64,000 nt of DNA from Deltaproteobacteria bacterium (GTDB lineage: Bacteria > Bdellovibrionota_B > Oligoflexia > Oligoflexales > CAIYRB01): assembly GCA_016874735.1 (NCBI GenBank), contig VGTI01000005.1, positions 1 to 64,000 of the forward strand. Reading direction: 5' to 3'. Under the pieces are notes generated by a model that was not told where the DNA came from, did no database searches, and was given only the letters and a program-made list of their open reading frames with translations. Position 1 is the stretch's first letter, and each line of letters begins with the position of its first letter. Of this stretch, positions 1 to 8,151 are shown in pieces. Position numbers and translations under genes: made by a program.

Positions 1-1
1 T

Positions 2-2797
2 GGCAGTAAGGGAGCGGTCCCTGGACCGGCCGCGACAGACAACGTGAAGTTTTTGCGCGGCGACGGCACATGGGCAACGCCGGATGCGACGGCTGCGGGG
101 TCTAGCAACCAGATACAGTACAACAGCTCTGGTTTGCTTTCTGGTAGCGCGAGTTTTGTTTACGATGGTGGCAATGTTGGGATCGCAACAACGTCGCCTG
201 GATCCAAACTTCAGGTGAACGGTAATGCTGCAATTGGCTATTCAGCCGCGACCGCAGGTCCAGCTAATGGCCTCGCAGTGAGTGGCAACGTCGGGATTGG
301 TACACAAAACCCTGCCGGCAATCTTGATGTCGCAGGCTCTATCTGCCTTAACGGCACTAACTGCATCACGTCGTGGCCTAACGCCGGCGGTTACTGGGCG
401 ACGTCAGGAAGTGATTCATACGTCGCATCCGGTAAATTGGGCGTTGGCACTGCTACTCCCGACGCAGATTTGAGCTTTGGTGGAACGCTTGCACGAACTA
501 TACAAGTCGATCGCAATACCGGAGCAGGTACCAACGGCGGCAGTTTAACAGTGCAAGCCGGTGGTGCCGTCAGCGGCGGCAGTAATTACAACGGTGGCAA
601 CTTGACGCTCGCATCTGGTGTGGCTACGGGTACCGGGACTTCATCAATTGAATTCAAAACAGCTAGTGCCGGTGCGAGCGGAGTGAGCGATGCAGCTCCG
701 ACGACGAAGATGACGATACTCGGAAGTGGAAATGTCGGGATTGGGACGACGGCTCCGGTCGCTCCGCTCCACATCGTTTCTTCAGGAACTGCAACTATGC
801 CGGAGCGCGGCATAGCGAATTTCTACTTTCCTGGGAACAACAATCTTGGTGGGGGGGTCAGTGCCTACAAAGCGCGAGGTAACTCCGCAGCCCCGACAGC
901 TGTGGCAGACGGGGATTTTTTGGGCGGTCTAGTGCTCGGTGGACACGACGGCTCTGGATATCTCAATACGGCCGCGGTCTTATCTAGGGTATCAGGCAAT
1001 GTTGCGACTGGTTCGATTCCCACCGATATTGTGTTTACGGCGGGATCGACTACTAACAACTGGTCAGAGCGCATGCGTATCACATCGAGCGGCAACATCG
1101 GTATCGGCACCACCTCCCCAGCCGGTAAACTGGACGTCGCTGGCTCTATCTGCCTAAACGGCGCCAACTGCATCACCTCCTGGCCAAGTGGTGGCAGCGG
1201 CAACTGGGCGACAACTGGCAGCGACTCGTATTTAGCCTCGGGCAAACTAGGCCTCGGCACTTCAACACCAGCAGCCGATCTGAGCTTTGGTGGTAGTCTC
1301 GCAAGAACCATCCAGGTTGATAGAAACACAGGTGCTGGCACAACTGGTGGTGGCCTCACTTTGCAAGCTGGCGGCGCCATCAGTGGCGGTAGCAACTATA
1401 ACGGTGGCACTTTGACACTAGCCTCTGGTGTAGCCACGGGTACGGGTACTTCGAAAATTGAGTTTAAAACAGCAACCGGTGGTTCGACTGGTGCGACGGA
1501 TTCCTCACCTTCGACCAAGATGACGATCCTTGGTAACGGGAATGTTGGGATTGGTACCACCGCGCCAGGCGCACCGATGGAGATCAAGGCCACCGGCAAC
1601 ACGGCGCCTAATAACAACGGTCTCTACGTCTATAACCCAACCAACTCAGCTAATAACAACGCTATACTGGCTGCCAGAGTGGCTGGATCCTCTGCCGGTA
1701 GCCCATTCGTGTCTTACGATGTTGCTGGTGTTGCCGGATGGTCTGCTGGTTTGGATAACGCTGATAGTCAGAAGTATAAAATTGCAAATTCTTGGAGCTC
1801 GCTCGGCACTAATACACGGATGACCATCACTACAGGAGGATTGGTTGGTGTCGGAACGACTGCTCCAGGCGATTTGATGCATATCTATAACTCTGGCGCT
1901 ACCGCAAACTTAGGGTACATTTCACAGAACGCCACGCGGCAGTGGCGTGCAGGGGTACGGGGTGACACGAGCAGTAACTACGCCATCCAAGATGATACTG
2001 CCGGCGCGATTCGCATGGCCATCAATTCAAATGGTAACGTCGGGATCGGAACGACATCACCACTCGGCAAATTACAAGTCGCAGTTCCGGGGTACTGGGA
2101 CTATCCTGTCGCAAACTTTAATGCATCCGATGCTACCGCTGGCAACGGAAGCTGGATCGATCTTGCGGCCAACGGTGTTTCGCGGGCGTCTCTGACGTGG
2201 GGACACGATAATGCAAATGGTGGCGGCGGTTTCGTCACCCTCGGAACTCTGGACAGGAGCAACGGAGCAGTGCTCGATAGAATTTTTGTTGCTTCGAATG
2301 GTGCCGTCGGTATCGGATCAGGAGATCCCGTCGCTAAACTCGATGTAGATGGCCCCATATACGCCAAAGGCCACGCTTTCCCCTGGCACTGGATAGCGAC
2401 TGGTACGACTTCAGTTTCGTTTGCTACCACTTCATGGATTGACCTCGGTGTATCGATAACTTACACCTTGCCTGCTAAAGCTGACGTGCGCTTCCAATTC
2501 GATGCATCGATGCAAGCTAGCCAGGACAGCGTCCTCTGCAACATAGCCTTTGTTCTTGATGGAATCAATCAAGGGCATGGCACCTACGGCAACATCATTC
2601 AAATGGGCACGACTGGCAGTCATTGGAATTCTGTGTCCCGTACACTTTGGATCAGACCACAAGCTGCTGGCACTTATACGATCAAGATACAAGGACGCAG
2701 CCAACCGGCCGGCTCAACTTCAAGTGTATGCTTCATCGATGGCGCACAGGCATATTCACGCCCCAACCTTGAAGTCGTGGCGTTCCCCGTTAATTAG
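2..2797 (+). CDS. Tail-fibre-like repetitive surface protein (5' end outside window)
   Basis: The frame is open to the left window edge. Residues encoded before the GTG at 44 continue a typical tail-fibre motif (GAVPGPAATDNVKFLRGDGTW-like), so GTG 44 is probably internal. The protein is rich in Gly, Ala, Ser and Thr and carries many copies of a GNVGIGTTSP/GKLDVAGSI motif, as in long bacterial tail-fibre-domain and adhesin-like surface proteins. A block of about 147 residues occurs twice, near 318-757 and 1125-1565, with high identity. The last ~140 residues (GHAFPWHWIATG onward) form a non-repetitive, probably beta-rich terminal domain. No S74 intramolecular chaperone domain is visible. There are no phage structural genes next to it, so a surface-exposed fibre or adhesin is more likely than a prophage gene. 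Export route and binding partner cannot be read here. Confidence 0.75.
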   Translation, partial: GSKGAVPGPAATDNVKFLRGDGTWATPDATAAGSSNQIQYNSSGLLSGSASFVYDGGNVGIATTSPGSKLQVNGNAAIGYSAATAGPANGLAVSGNVGIGTQNPAGNLDVAGSICLNGTNCITSWPNAGGYWATSGSDSYVASGKLGVGTATPDADLSFGGTLARTIQVDRNTGAGTNGGSLTVQAGGAVSGGSNYNGGNLTLASGVATGTGTSSIEFKTASAGASGVSDAAPTTKMTILGSGNVGIGTTAPVAPLHIVSSGTATMPERGIANFYFPGNNNLGGGVSAYKARGNSAAPTAVADGDFLGGLVLGGHDGSGYLNTAAVLSRVSGNVATGSIPTDIVFTAGSTTNNWSERMRITSSGNIGIGTTSPAGKLDVAGSICLNGANCITSWPSGGSGNWATTGSDSYLASGKLGLGTSTPAADLSFGGSLARTIQVDRNTGAGTTGGGLTLQAGGAISGGSNYNGGTLTLASGVATGTGTSKIEFKTATGGSTGATDSSPSTKMTILGNGNVGIGTTAPGAPMEIKATGNTAPNNNGLYVYNPTNSANNNAILAARVAGSSAGSPFVSYDVAGVAGWSAGLDNADSQKYKIANSWSSLGTNTRMTITTGGLVGVGTTAPGDLMHIYNSGATANLGYISQNATRQWRAGVRGDTSSNYAIQDDTAGAIRMAINSNGNVGIGTTSPLGKLQVAVPGYWDYPVANFNASDATAGNGSWIDLAANGVSRASLTWGHDNANGGGGFVTLGTLDRSNGAVLDRIFVASNGAVGIGSGDPVAKLDVDGPIYAKGHAFPWHWIATGTTSVSFATTSWIDLGVSITYTLPAKADVRFQFDASMQASQDSVLCNIAFVLDGINQGHGTYGNIIQMGTTGSHWNSVSRTLWIRPQAAGTYTIKIQGRSQPAGSTSSVCFIDGAQAYSRPNLEVVAFPVN

Positions 2798-2835
2798 CAC
2801 GATCCAAGCGGTTTGCGATCTACCATCTGCAACAT

Positions 2836-4266
2836 TCACCTCTGCGCCCGATGCAGCCGCTCCCAAATCACTGGACCGTAGCGATTTGGGTCACACCCTC
2901 GATGTTGCAGCCGCTCATAAATGAGCCGTTCTAGGGCCGCATCATGAATCTGAGCTAAGGGACGCGCATCAGGTATCGGCATCGCTGACACTAAAGCAGT
3001 AGCAAGGCTAGCCTTGCGTCCGGGGTCGCTAATCTGACCGGGTAGTATGGCACCGATGCGGACCAATCGTTGCAGAGCTGTACCGCTGAGCCTCGACAAC
3101 ATCGCAGATACACCCTCGGTAGAGCCATGCATCACCCACCGCAAGTGGGCATGCCAGATAGTAAGACGCAGCGGCAGCGGGATCTCGCTCGTCTCCCGGT
3201 AGCTGAACCACTGCGATGGAGGCGCTTTCAGCATATAAGGCCATAGCCAACTCTTGGGCCTAGGCCTCTTGATCGCGCTGGTCCCCGCACCTTCATCGCG
3301 CCGCCGCACAAGAAAGAGCTCCAAATTATTCTCAAACCGTCGATCCGCAAGACGCGCCTCAAGCTCCTCCGTTGTAGGTGGGTGCCATAGCGGATTAGCG
3401 AGATCATCGAGCTCGGCGTAACGATCAAAAAGACCAACGACCTCAAGTCCAGCGCGCGCAATAGCCTGATACCACGTAGCGATAGGAAGACGCGCCTCGC
3501 GCGGATGCAAAAAAGTATCGGCAAAACGCGCGCGGTTACTCATCGTGCCCATACCCATTTGGCCTAGCCTATCTGCTACTGCAGGCAGCTTAGCTGCCGC
3601 CAATCTGAGTATGTGCAGGGCAAAAGCGATATCCGCGTTTGAAGCGGGATCGATGCCTAGCAGCTGAAACACACGTTGCAATTCGTGAATCCAAGATCGC
3701 GCCGCAGTGTTGTAGACCATTAACCGCACCGTGCCACCCGGCAGTAGCGACTCACCGAGCAGCTTCAGGGTCTCACTGGGATTAGCCATGTGATGGAGCA
3801 CGCCGTATACATCGATATGACTAAAGGCCTCCGCACTGCAGGGCTGACTGCAGCGCTTTAGATACTGATCTAGGTCGCCATGTTCAAAACGGATGGAGCG
3901 GGGATACCATTTGCACCGCCACCGGGCTCGTCTCAAACTGGATGCCGATAGATCTACGGTCACGATCCGGTGATCCTGTGACTCCCATTTCCGCATGATA
4001 TAGGGCAGGATTTCGCCGCCTCCACCGATCAGGACATTGGTCGCCGGCAAGCTAAACTGCGCGGGATCAACTCCCGCAGCTCCCCCGAGCAGGTCCCCGG
4101 CTAAACGTGCAGCAAAATGCGAATGTGTCAGGTATCCATCTTGCCAGCGCGGTTTGGCAAAGAGAGGATAATGCGGATAGGGGTGAACCTCATAGAGGGC
4201 GCGCACCGCCTTGACGATGTGTGCACCCAGAGCTCCGGACCTAGCGTCGATCGCATTCATAAGCAC
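2836..4266 (-). CDS. SAM-dependent class I methyltransferase
   Basis: A 476-aa cytoplasmic protein without signal peptide or membrane segments. It has a class I Rossmann methyltransferase core at residues ~80-220: a glycine-rich motif I (VLIGGGGEILPY), an acidic strand end (IVTVDLSASSL) and a later IDVYGVLHHM segment resembling the methyltransferase motif that precedes the catalytic pocket. The N-terminal YEVHPYPHYPLF segment recalls bacterial methyltransferases that carry a short leader before the SAM fold. The C-terminal ~200 residues are helical and match nothing I recognise. It starts 73 bases after the sigma-54 activator stop on the same strand, so it could be a distal member of the sulfide operon, but spacing and function do not require that. 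The substrate is unknown. It converges with the fibre gene, with 38 bases between stops. Confidence 0.7.
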   Translation of the reverse strand: MLMNAIDARSGALGAHIVKAVRALYEVHPYPHYPLFAKPRWQDGYLTHSHFAARLAGDLLGGAAGVDPAQFSLPATNVLIGGGGEILPYIMRKWESQDHRIVTVDLSASSLRRARWRCKWYPRSIRFEHGDLDQYLKRCSQPCSAEAFSHIDVYGVLHHMANPSETLKLLGESLLPGGTVRLMVYNTAARSWIHELQRVFQLLGIDPASNADIAFALHILRLAAAKLPAVADRLGQMGMGTMSNRARFADTFLHPREARLPIATWYQAIARAGLEVVGLFDRYAELDDLANPLWHPPTTEELEARLADRRFENNLELFLVRRRDEGAGTSAIKRPRPKSWLWPYMLKAPPSQWFSYRETSEIPLPLRLTIWHAHLRWVMHGSTEGVSAMLSRLSGTALQRLVRIGAILPGQISDPGRKASLATALVSAMPIPDARPLAQIHDAALERLIYERLQHRGCDPNRYGPVIWERLHRAQR

Positions 4267-4339
4267 CTCCGCTCACCCAATCGTACACAAAACCAATCAT
4301 ACACGAACCCATTGATATACAAGCCCAACATACTATGGG

Positions 4340-5308
4340 TCACTGGATCGCGTATTCTCGAATCTTGCGCCAAAGTTTTGCGCGGCTATAGCCTAGTTTT
4401 TTAGCCGCCTCACCTTTGTGAAAGCCTGTCGCTCTCAACGCTTCCAAGATCAGATTAATTTCCTGCTGTTTAACGCTGAGGCCGGTTTGAGCCTCATGCT
4501 GAGGACTTGGGGCTCCCTGCACCTCAGGCGTCAACTCGCTTAACCGCAGGATTTCACCCTCACCCATTACCGACGCATACTCGATATTATTACGTAATTC
4601 CCGAATATTACCTGGCCATGAATATTTCAGCAGCGCAGCCATCGCATCGTCATCAATGGCGGTGATGATGCGTTGCCGGTGACGATTAAACTCATCTATG
4701 AATAACCAAGTCAGCACCTCTATATCCCGACCTCGTGCCGCCAATCTCGGGAGAAACAGTGGCACTACACGGACCCGGTACATTAAATCAGCACGAAACT
4801 CTCCGTCGTCCACCATCTTGCGCAGAGACCTATGAGTGGCGGAGACTAATCTCGTGTTGGCATTGATCAATTTAAAAGATCCAACTGGTGAAAACTGACG
4901 CTCTTGCAATACGCGCAACAGACGTGGCTGCAGGTCACGGGGCAGTTCGGCAATCTCATCTAAGAATAGCGTGCCATGATGAGCAATTTCAAAGACACCT
5001 TTTTTATCTGCATGAGCGCCAGTGAACGCCCCCTTAACATGACCAAAAAGCTCTGAGAGCATCAGCTCTGCCGTCAGCGTGGCACAATTGAGAGCCTGGA
5101 AAGGTCCTTTCGACCGCGGACTCAGATCATGGATAGCGCGTGCCACGAGCTCCTTACCCGTACCCGATTCACCGCGAATGAGAATGTTAGCCTCGCATTT
5201 GGCCGCGCGCTCTAAGAGCTTTACAAATGCGATCATGTTCTCAGATACAGTGACCATGCCATGGAATACGGTAGGCTGGATCTTTGGACGCTTGTGTAAT
5301 TTTGCCAT
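4340..5308 (-). CDS. Sigma-54-dependent activator lacking a sensor domain (FisR-like)
   Basis: A bacterial enhancer-binding protein of 322 aa: AAA+ domain at residues ~15-255 and a Fis-type helix-turn-helix at ~280-322. Visible motifs are Walker A GESGTGKE (46-53), the sigma-54 contact loop GAFTGA (93-98), Walker B FLDEIAE (115-121) and the FRADLMYR arginine-finger region. The usual N-terminal receiver or sensor domain is missing; only ~15 residues precede the AAA+ fold. Its start overlaps the sqr stop as TAATG, so it is translated with the sulfide:quinone oxidoreductase. In Cupriavidus, FisR activates sqr and pdo genes in response to sulfane sulfur through cysteines in an N-terminal domain. 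Here that domain is absent and I see only two cysteines (C38 and C75, the latter in the conserved NCA segment). By inference it drives the -24/-12 promoters at 7458-7472 and 7669-7683. Confidence 0.88.
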   Translation of the reverse strand: MAKLHKRPKIQPTVFHGMVTVSENMIAFVKLLERAAKCEANILIRGESGTGKELVARAIHDLSPRSKGPFQALNCATLTAELMLSELFGHVKGAFTGAHADKKGVFEIAHHGTLFLDEIAELPRDLQPRLLRVLQERQFSPVGSFKLINANTRLVSATHRSLRKMVDDGEFRADLMYRVRVVPLFLPRLAARGRDIEVLTWLFIDEFNRHRQRIITAIDDDAMAALLKYSWPGNIRELRNNIEYASVMGEGEILRLSELTPEVQGAPSPQHEAQTGLSVKQQEINLILEALRATGFHKGEAAKKLGYSRAKLWRKIREYAIQ

Positions 5309-6516
5309 TACATCCGTCCCTTCATCATGCCCTGCCAGTATAGAGTCGGGAGCAGATCCTTCTTAAGATGCCAGTAAAGGCGGCGCTCTTTTGTAGGGTC
5401 CAGTGGAAATGATGGCATCAACTTACCGTCATAACCGAACTCGGCCAGTATCACCTTGCCGATATCTGTAATCAAAGGACATGACGAATATCCGTCATAG
5501 CGTAGGAAGTCGCTCTGGCCGGCCAGGTGCTTCGCTATATTGGCTGCCACAACGGGTGCCTGCTTCCTAATGGCGGCACCCGTCTTACTGTTTGGCACTC
5601 CTGTAACATCACCGACACCAAAGACGTTGGGGAACTTCAGATGCTGCAAGGTATGCTTATCAACAGCTAGCCAGCCACGTTGTGCATCTTCGTCAGAAGC
5701 CAGCGGCGAATCCTTGATAACGCGCGGAGCGCTCATGGGCGGCACAACGTGTAACAGGTCAAACTTGACCTCTTCTTTAATAACCTCGCCATTGGTGACT
5801 CGTTCAAAAACCGCCACCTGATCACTGGCTCTCACGCCAACCAGTTTAGTCTGGAACCAAGTTTCAATCTCTTTGCGCGCGATGACTTTACTTAGTGAGG
5901 CTGCAAACTCCGGAATGCCAAAGATTGCTGCACCGGCACTAGCAAAAATAATGCGTGATTTCGCCCGCACACCTCGACGCCGCCAAATATCATCCGCGAG
6001 ATACATGACCTTTTGTGGGGCTCCAGCGCATTTGATAGGTACCGGTGGCATTGTGAAGATCGCCGTGCCACCGCTAAAGTTCTCGATCGCCTCTCTAGCT
6101 GCATCTAACTGATCAAATTGGTAAACGGAGATCACTCCCTGTTTCCCCAAAGACTCCTGAGCACCGGCCATATGATCGTAGTTTAGTGTAAGACCGAGAG
6201 CAACCACGAGGATATCGTAGCTAAACCTCTGACCATCGGCAGATACAACCTCACGGTTATCGGGGTCGATGGACTTAACGGAGGCCTTGATCCATGTGAC
6301 TCCAGGCGGAACGACGGAGGTCATGGAACGACGACTTGAATTTTTTGATACGAGGCCAACGCCAGCTAAAGTCCAGTAAGGCTGGTAATCATGAAACTCA
6401 CTTGGGTCGATGATTGCAATGTGACCACCTAGCCCGTCACGCATTAAGCGCGCCGCTACCGCAATGCCACCAGTGCCGCCGCCTAGAATGAGGACCTTAA
6501 ATTTTTGCTGCATCAT
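5308..6516 (-). CDS. sqr: Sulfide:quinone oxidoreductase, type II
   Basis: An FAD-dependent oxidoreductase of 402 aa that oxidises sulfide to sulfane sulfur and passes electrons to membrane quinone. The N-terminal dinucleotide fold LILGGGTGGIAVAARL starts at residue 9. Both redox cysteines expected for type II (SQRDL/SQOR-like) enzymes are present: C163 in PVPIKCAGAPQK and C346 in YDGYSSCPLIT. The VFGVGDVTGVPNSKTGAA segment (298-314) matches the FAD-proximal motif of the family. The C-terminal ~30 residues contain the amphipathic YWHLKKDLLPTLYW segment typical of monotopic membrane attachment. The start ATG at 6516 is preceded by GAGGA at 6-base spacing. It sits 9 bases after the persulfide dioxygenase gene and overlaps the activator gene by one base, so the three form one operon for sulfide detoxification. 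Confidence 0.92.
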   Translation of the reverse strand: MMQQKFKVLILGGGTGGIAVAARLMRDGLGGHIAIIDPSEFHDYQPYWTLAGVGLVSKNSSRRSMTSVVPPGVTWIKASVKSIDPDNREVVSADGQRFSYDILVVALGLTLNYDHMAGAQESLGKQGVISVYQFDQLDAAREAIENFSGGTAIFTMPPVPIKCAGAPQKVMYLADDIWRRRGVRAKSRIIFASAGAAIFGIPEFAASLSKVIARKEIETWFQTKLVGVRASDQVAVFERVTNGEVIKEEVKFDLLHVVPPMSAPRVIKDSPLASDEDAQRGWLAVDKHTLQHLKFPNVFGVGDVTGVPNSKTGAAIRKQAPVVAANIAKHLAGQSDFLRYDGYSSCPLITDIGKVILAEFGYDGKLMPSFPLDPTKERRLYWHLKKDLLPTLYWQGMMKGRM

Positions 6517-6525
6517 GCGGAATCC

Positions 6526-7404
6526 TCACTTTGCTTTTTTAACGGGTAGCTTCAAGTATACCGTTCCGTTCGATTCTGGCTCTGGAAATTTACCTGCGGC
6601 AATGTTTACCTGCACACTTGGGAAGAGAAGCCTAGGAGCCGCGAGAGTCGCATCCCTCTTATCTCGGAACGCGACAAATTCAGATTCCGTTGTTGTTGCC
6701 CTGAGCTGGACATTGGTGTTTTTAGAGGCTCCAATAGTAGTCTCATAAGCCAACTCTCGCCCATTGGGCTGATAGTCATGGCCGACGAATACACGCGTCG
6801 ACTCGGGGAGTTTGTAAAGTCGTTCTGTTATGGAGTGGAACAGAGCTTTGGAGTCACCATTGGGGAAATCACATCGTCCTGTACCGTAGTCAGGCATAAA
6901 GAGGGCATCACCTGTAAACACAGCGTCGCCGCATAGGTAACTAACACAAGCCGGTGTATGACCTGGTGTGAATAATACGAGAAATGCAAGAGAACCTGCT
7001 CTTACAGTCTCGCCATCCTTCCAGAGGCGGTCAAACTGACTTCCGTCCGCATGAAATGACTCAGGGAAGTTAAAAACGGATTTGAAAGTTTTTTGTACCC
7101 TCGTGATACGCTCGCCAATAGCTATCTTCGCATCGTTGACGTAGCGATTCTTAAGCTCAAGGGCCCCAGACAAATGATCGGCGTGAGCATGGGTTTCCAG
7201 TATGTAATGAACACGCAACTGATGCGCATCAATAAACGCGTACAGTTTTTCCAGTGAGGCAGTTGACGTGGATACTGACGCCGGATCGTAATCCAATACG
7301 GGGTCGATAATGACCGCGTCCCTCGTTGCAGGATCAAACACCACATAAGTTAGGGTGAATGTAGTCGGATCGTAAAATGCCTTGATTTCCATGGTGCCCC
7401 CCAT
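6526..7404 (-). CDS. Persulfide dioxygenase, metallo-beta-lactamase fold (Blh/ETHE1 type)
   Basis: A 292-aa MBL-fold protein expected to oxidise the glutathione persulfide produced after SQR to sulfite. The iron/metal ligands are visible: THAHADH at residues 71-77 (H72, H74, D76, H77), H149 in [12 protein letters not shown] and D166 in FTGDALF. The segment [14 protein letters not shown] is characteristic of the Blh/CstB-type persulfide dioxygenase branch rather than generic glyoxalase II. It is the first gene of the operon, about 40 bases downstream of the inferred sigma-54 transcription start. Two in-frame ATGs (7404 and 7392) are possible: the first has AAAGGA just upstream, the second a run of G at better spacing. 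The length is normal for the family and no fused rhodanese is present. The rhodanese is encoded separately and divergently at 7726. Confidence 0.88.
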   Translation of the reverse strand: MGGTMEIKAFYDPTTFTLTYVVFDPATRDAVIIDPVLDYDPASVSTSTASLEKLYAFIDAHQLRVHYILETHAHADHLSGALELKNRYVNDAKIAIGERITRVQKTFKSVFNFPESFHADGSQFDRLWKDGETVRAGSLAFLVLFTPGHTPACVSYLCGDAVFTGDALFMPDYGTGRCDFPNGDSKALFHSITERLYKLPESTRVFVGHDYQPNGRELAYETTIGASKNTNVQLRATTTESEFVAFRDKRDATLAAPRLLFPSVQVNIAAGKFPEPESNGTVYLKLPVKKAK

Positions 7405-7457
7405 TTTCCTTTGGCCCTAAGCCTTCAGACCCCACACCAAGTCCTACGTACATCCAA

Positions 7458-7472
7458 CCACAATCCGTGCCA
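7458..7472 (-). promoter_or_regulatory. Sigma-54 (-24/-12) promoter of the pdo-sqr-activator operon
   Basis: Read on the minus strand from 7472 the sequence is TGGCACGGATTGTGG. This is a perfect TGGCACG -24 block, with a -12 block of GTGG at the correct distance (consensus TGGCACG-N4-TTGC). Transcription should start near 7445, about 40 bases before the persulfide dioxygenase start. Co-occurrence with an operon-encoded sigma-54 activator makes a chance match unlikely. Confidence 0.75.
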
Positions 7473-7566
7473 GCCCTTACTGAACGTCAACCTCCAGTGA
7501 CTACGGCGAAATTTTGCCGAGACTGCGCCTGACCGCCCAGGCATTGTTTCAATATGTATTAACATT

Positions 7567-7606
7567 GTATCATCATTTCGATACCAACATAGGCGTCTGG
7601 ATACCA
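7567..7606. promoter_or_regulatory. Candidate shared upstream activator site (UAS) between the divergent sulfide promoters
   Basis: The 321-base gap between the divergent genes contains GTATC (7567-7571) facing GATAC (7580-7584) as an inverted repeat with an 8-base spacer. A second GATACCA lies exactly 20 bases (about two helical turns) after the first (7580-7586 and 7600-7606). The cluster lies ~90-125 bases upstream of both inferred sigma-54 start points, the usual place for activator hexamer binding. Binding by the locus activator is inference; no footprint information is available. The rest of the gap shows nothing else I can identify. Confidence 0.4.
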
Positions 7607-7668
7607 CTCCCCGCACGTTTCTTTTGCTAACTATCAATCATGAATAGCCAAGTTCCAGAGAGCCGGAC

Positions 7669-7683
7669 TGGCACAGCTTTTGG
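7669..7683 (+). promoter_or_regulatory. Sigma-54 (-24/-12) promoter of the rhodanese gene
   Basis: TGGCACAGCTTTTGG differs from the TGGCACG-N4-TTGC consensus at only two positions, with the correct spacing between the GG and TG elements. The predicted start is near 7695, about 30 bases before the rhodanese ATG. It faces the minus-strand sigma-54 promoter at 7458-7472, so one activator bound between them could serve both directions. Confidence 0.8.
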
Positions 7684-7725
7684 AATGTTAGTGGCTGTAG
7701 GCTGAACCAAAAGGAGACTCAAACA

Positions 7726-8052
7726 ATGGCAGTCAAAAACATCACACCCACGGAACTTTACCGACTCCAGCAAGAATCAGGGGCCATCGGCGTGATCGAT
7801 GTGCGGGAGCCAGAGGAGTTCGCCGCGCTGAGCTCCACGATCGCTCGCAACATGCCGCTGAGCTCATTTACTCCCACTGCCGTCGCAAAATTAATCGATC
7901 GCAAATCACCCGTGTACCTGCTCTGCAGATCAGGCTCGCGGTCCATGTACGCAGCGCAAATGCTCGCGAGTAGCGGATTTGAGGCGGTATACAACGTCAC
8001 AGGTGGCATGAACGAATGGCAGGCTAAAGGCCTACCTACCGTGAGTGGTTAA
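7726..8052 (+). CDS. Single-domain rhodanese (sulfurtransferase)
   Basis: A 108-aa single rhodanese domain, cytoplasmic (no signal peptide). The active-site loop LLCRSGSRS places the persulfide-forming cysteine at C67. The CH2A-like VIDVREPEEFAAL segment (residues ~24-36) and the final GGMNEWQAKGLP are typical of GlpE/PspE-like proteins. A clear AAAGGAG precedes the ATG. Rhodaneses move sulfane sulfur between glutathione persulfide, sulfite and thiosulfate, which complements the SQR and persulfide dioxygenase encoded divergently. The shared sigma-54 control region supports one sulfide-responsive regulon. The protein is short and complete, with nothing missing. Confidence 0.9.
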   Translation: MAVKNITPTELYRLQQESGAIGVIDVREPEEFAALSSTIARNMPLSSFTPTAVAKLIDRKSPVYLLCRSGSRSMYAAQMLASSGFEAVYNVTGGMNEWQAKGLPTVSG

Positions 8053-8151
8053 GCCTGGAAAAAATAGGAGTAATACGATAAAAAACGACACTCCCAAGGC
8101 GGCGCCATGAGGCGAGACCGCCTTACCTGATCACCAAAATCGGAGTGCCTT

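Noticed and set aside
586-2704. Long minus-strand frames opposite the repetitive fibre gene (for example 865-1395)
   Set aside because: Pro- and Val-rich translations of the complementary strand of a Gly/Thr-rich repeat; no ribosome site, domain or signal peptide. They are shadows of the plus-strand gene.
2-2797. Prophage region
   Set aside because: The only phage-like item is the fibre motif; no integrase, terminase, capsid or tail assembly gene and no att repeats are visible nearby.
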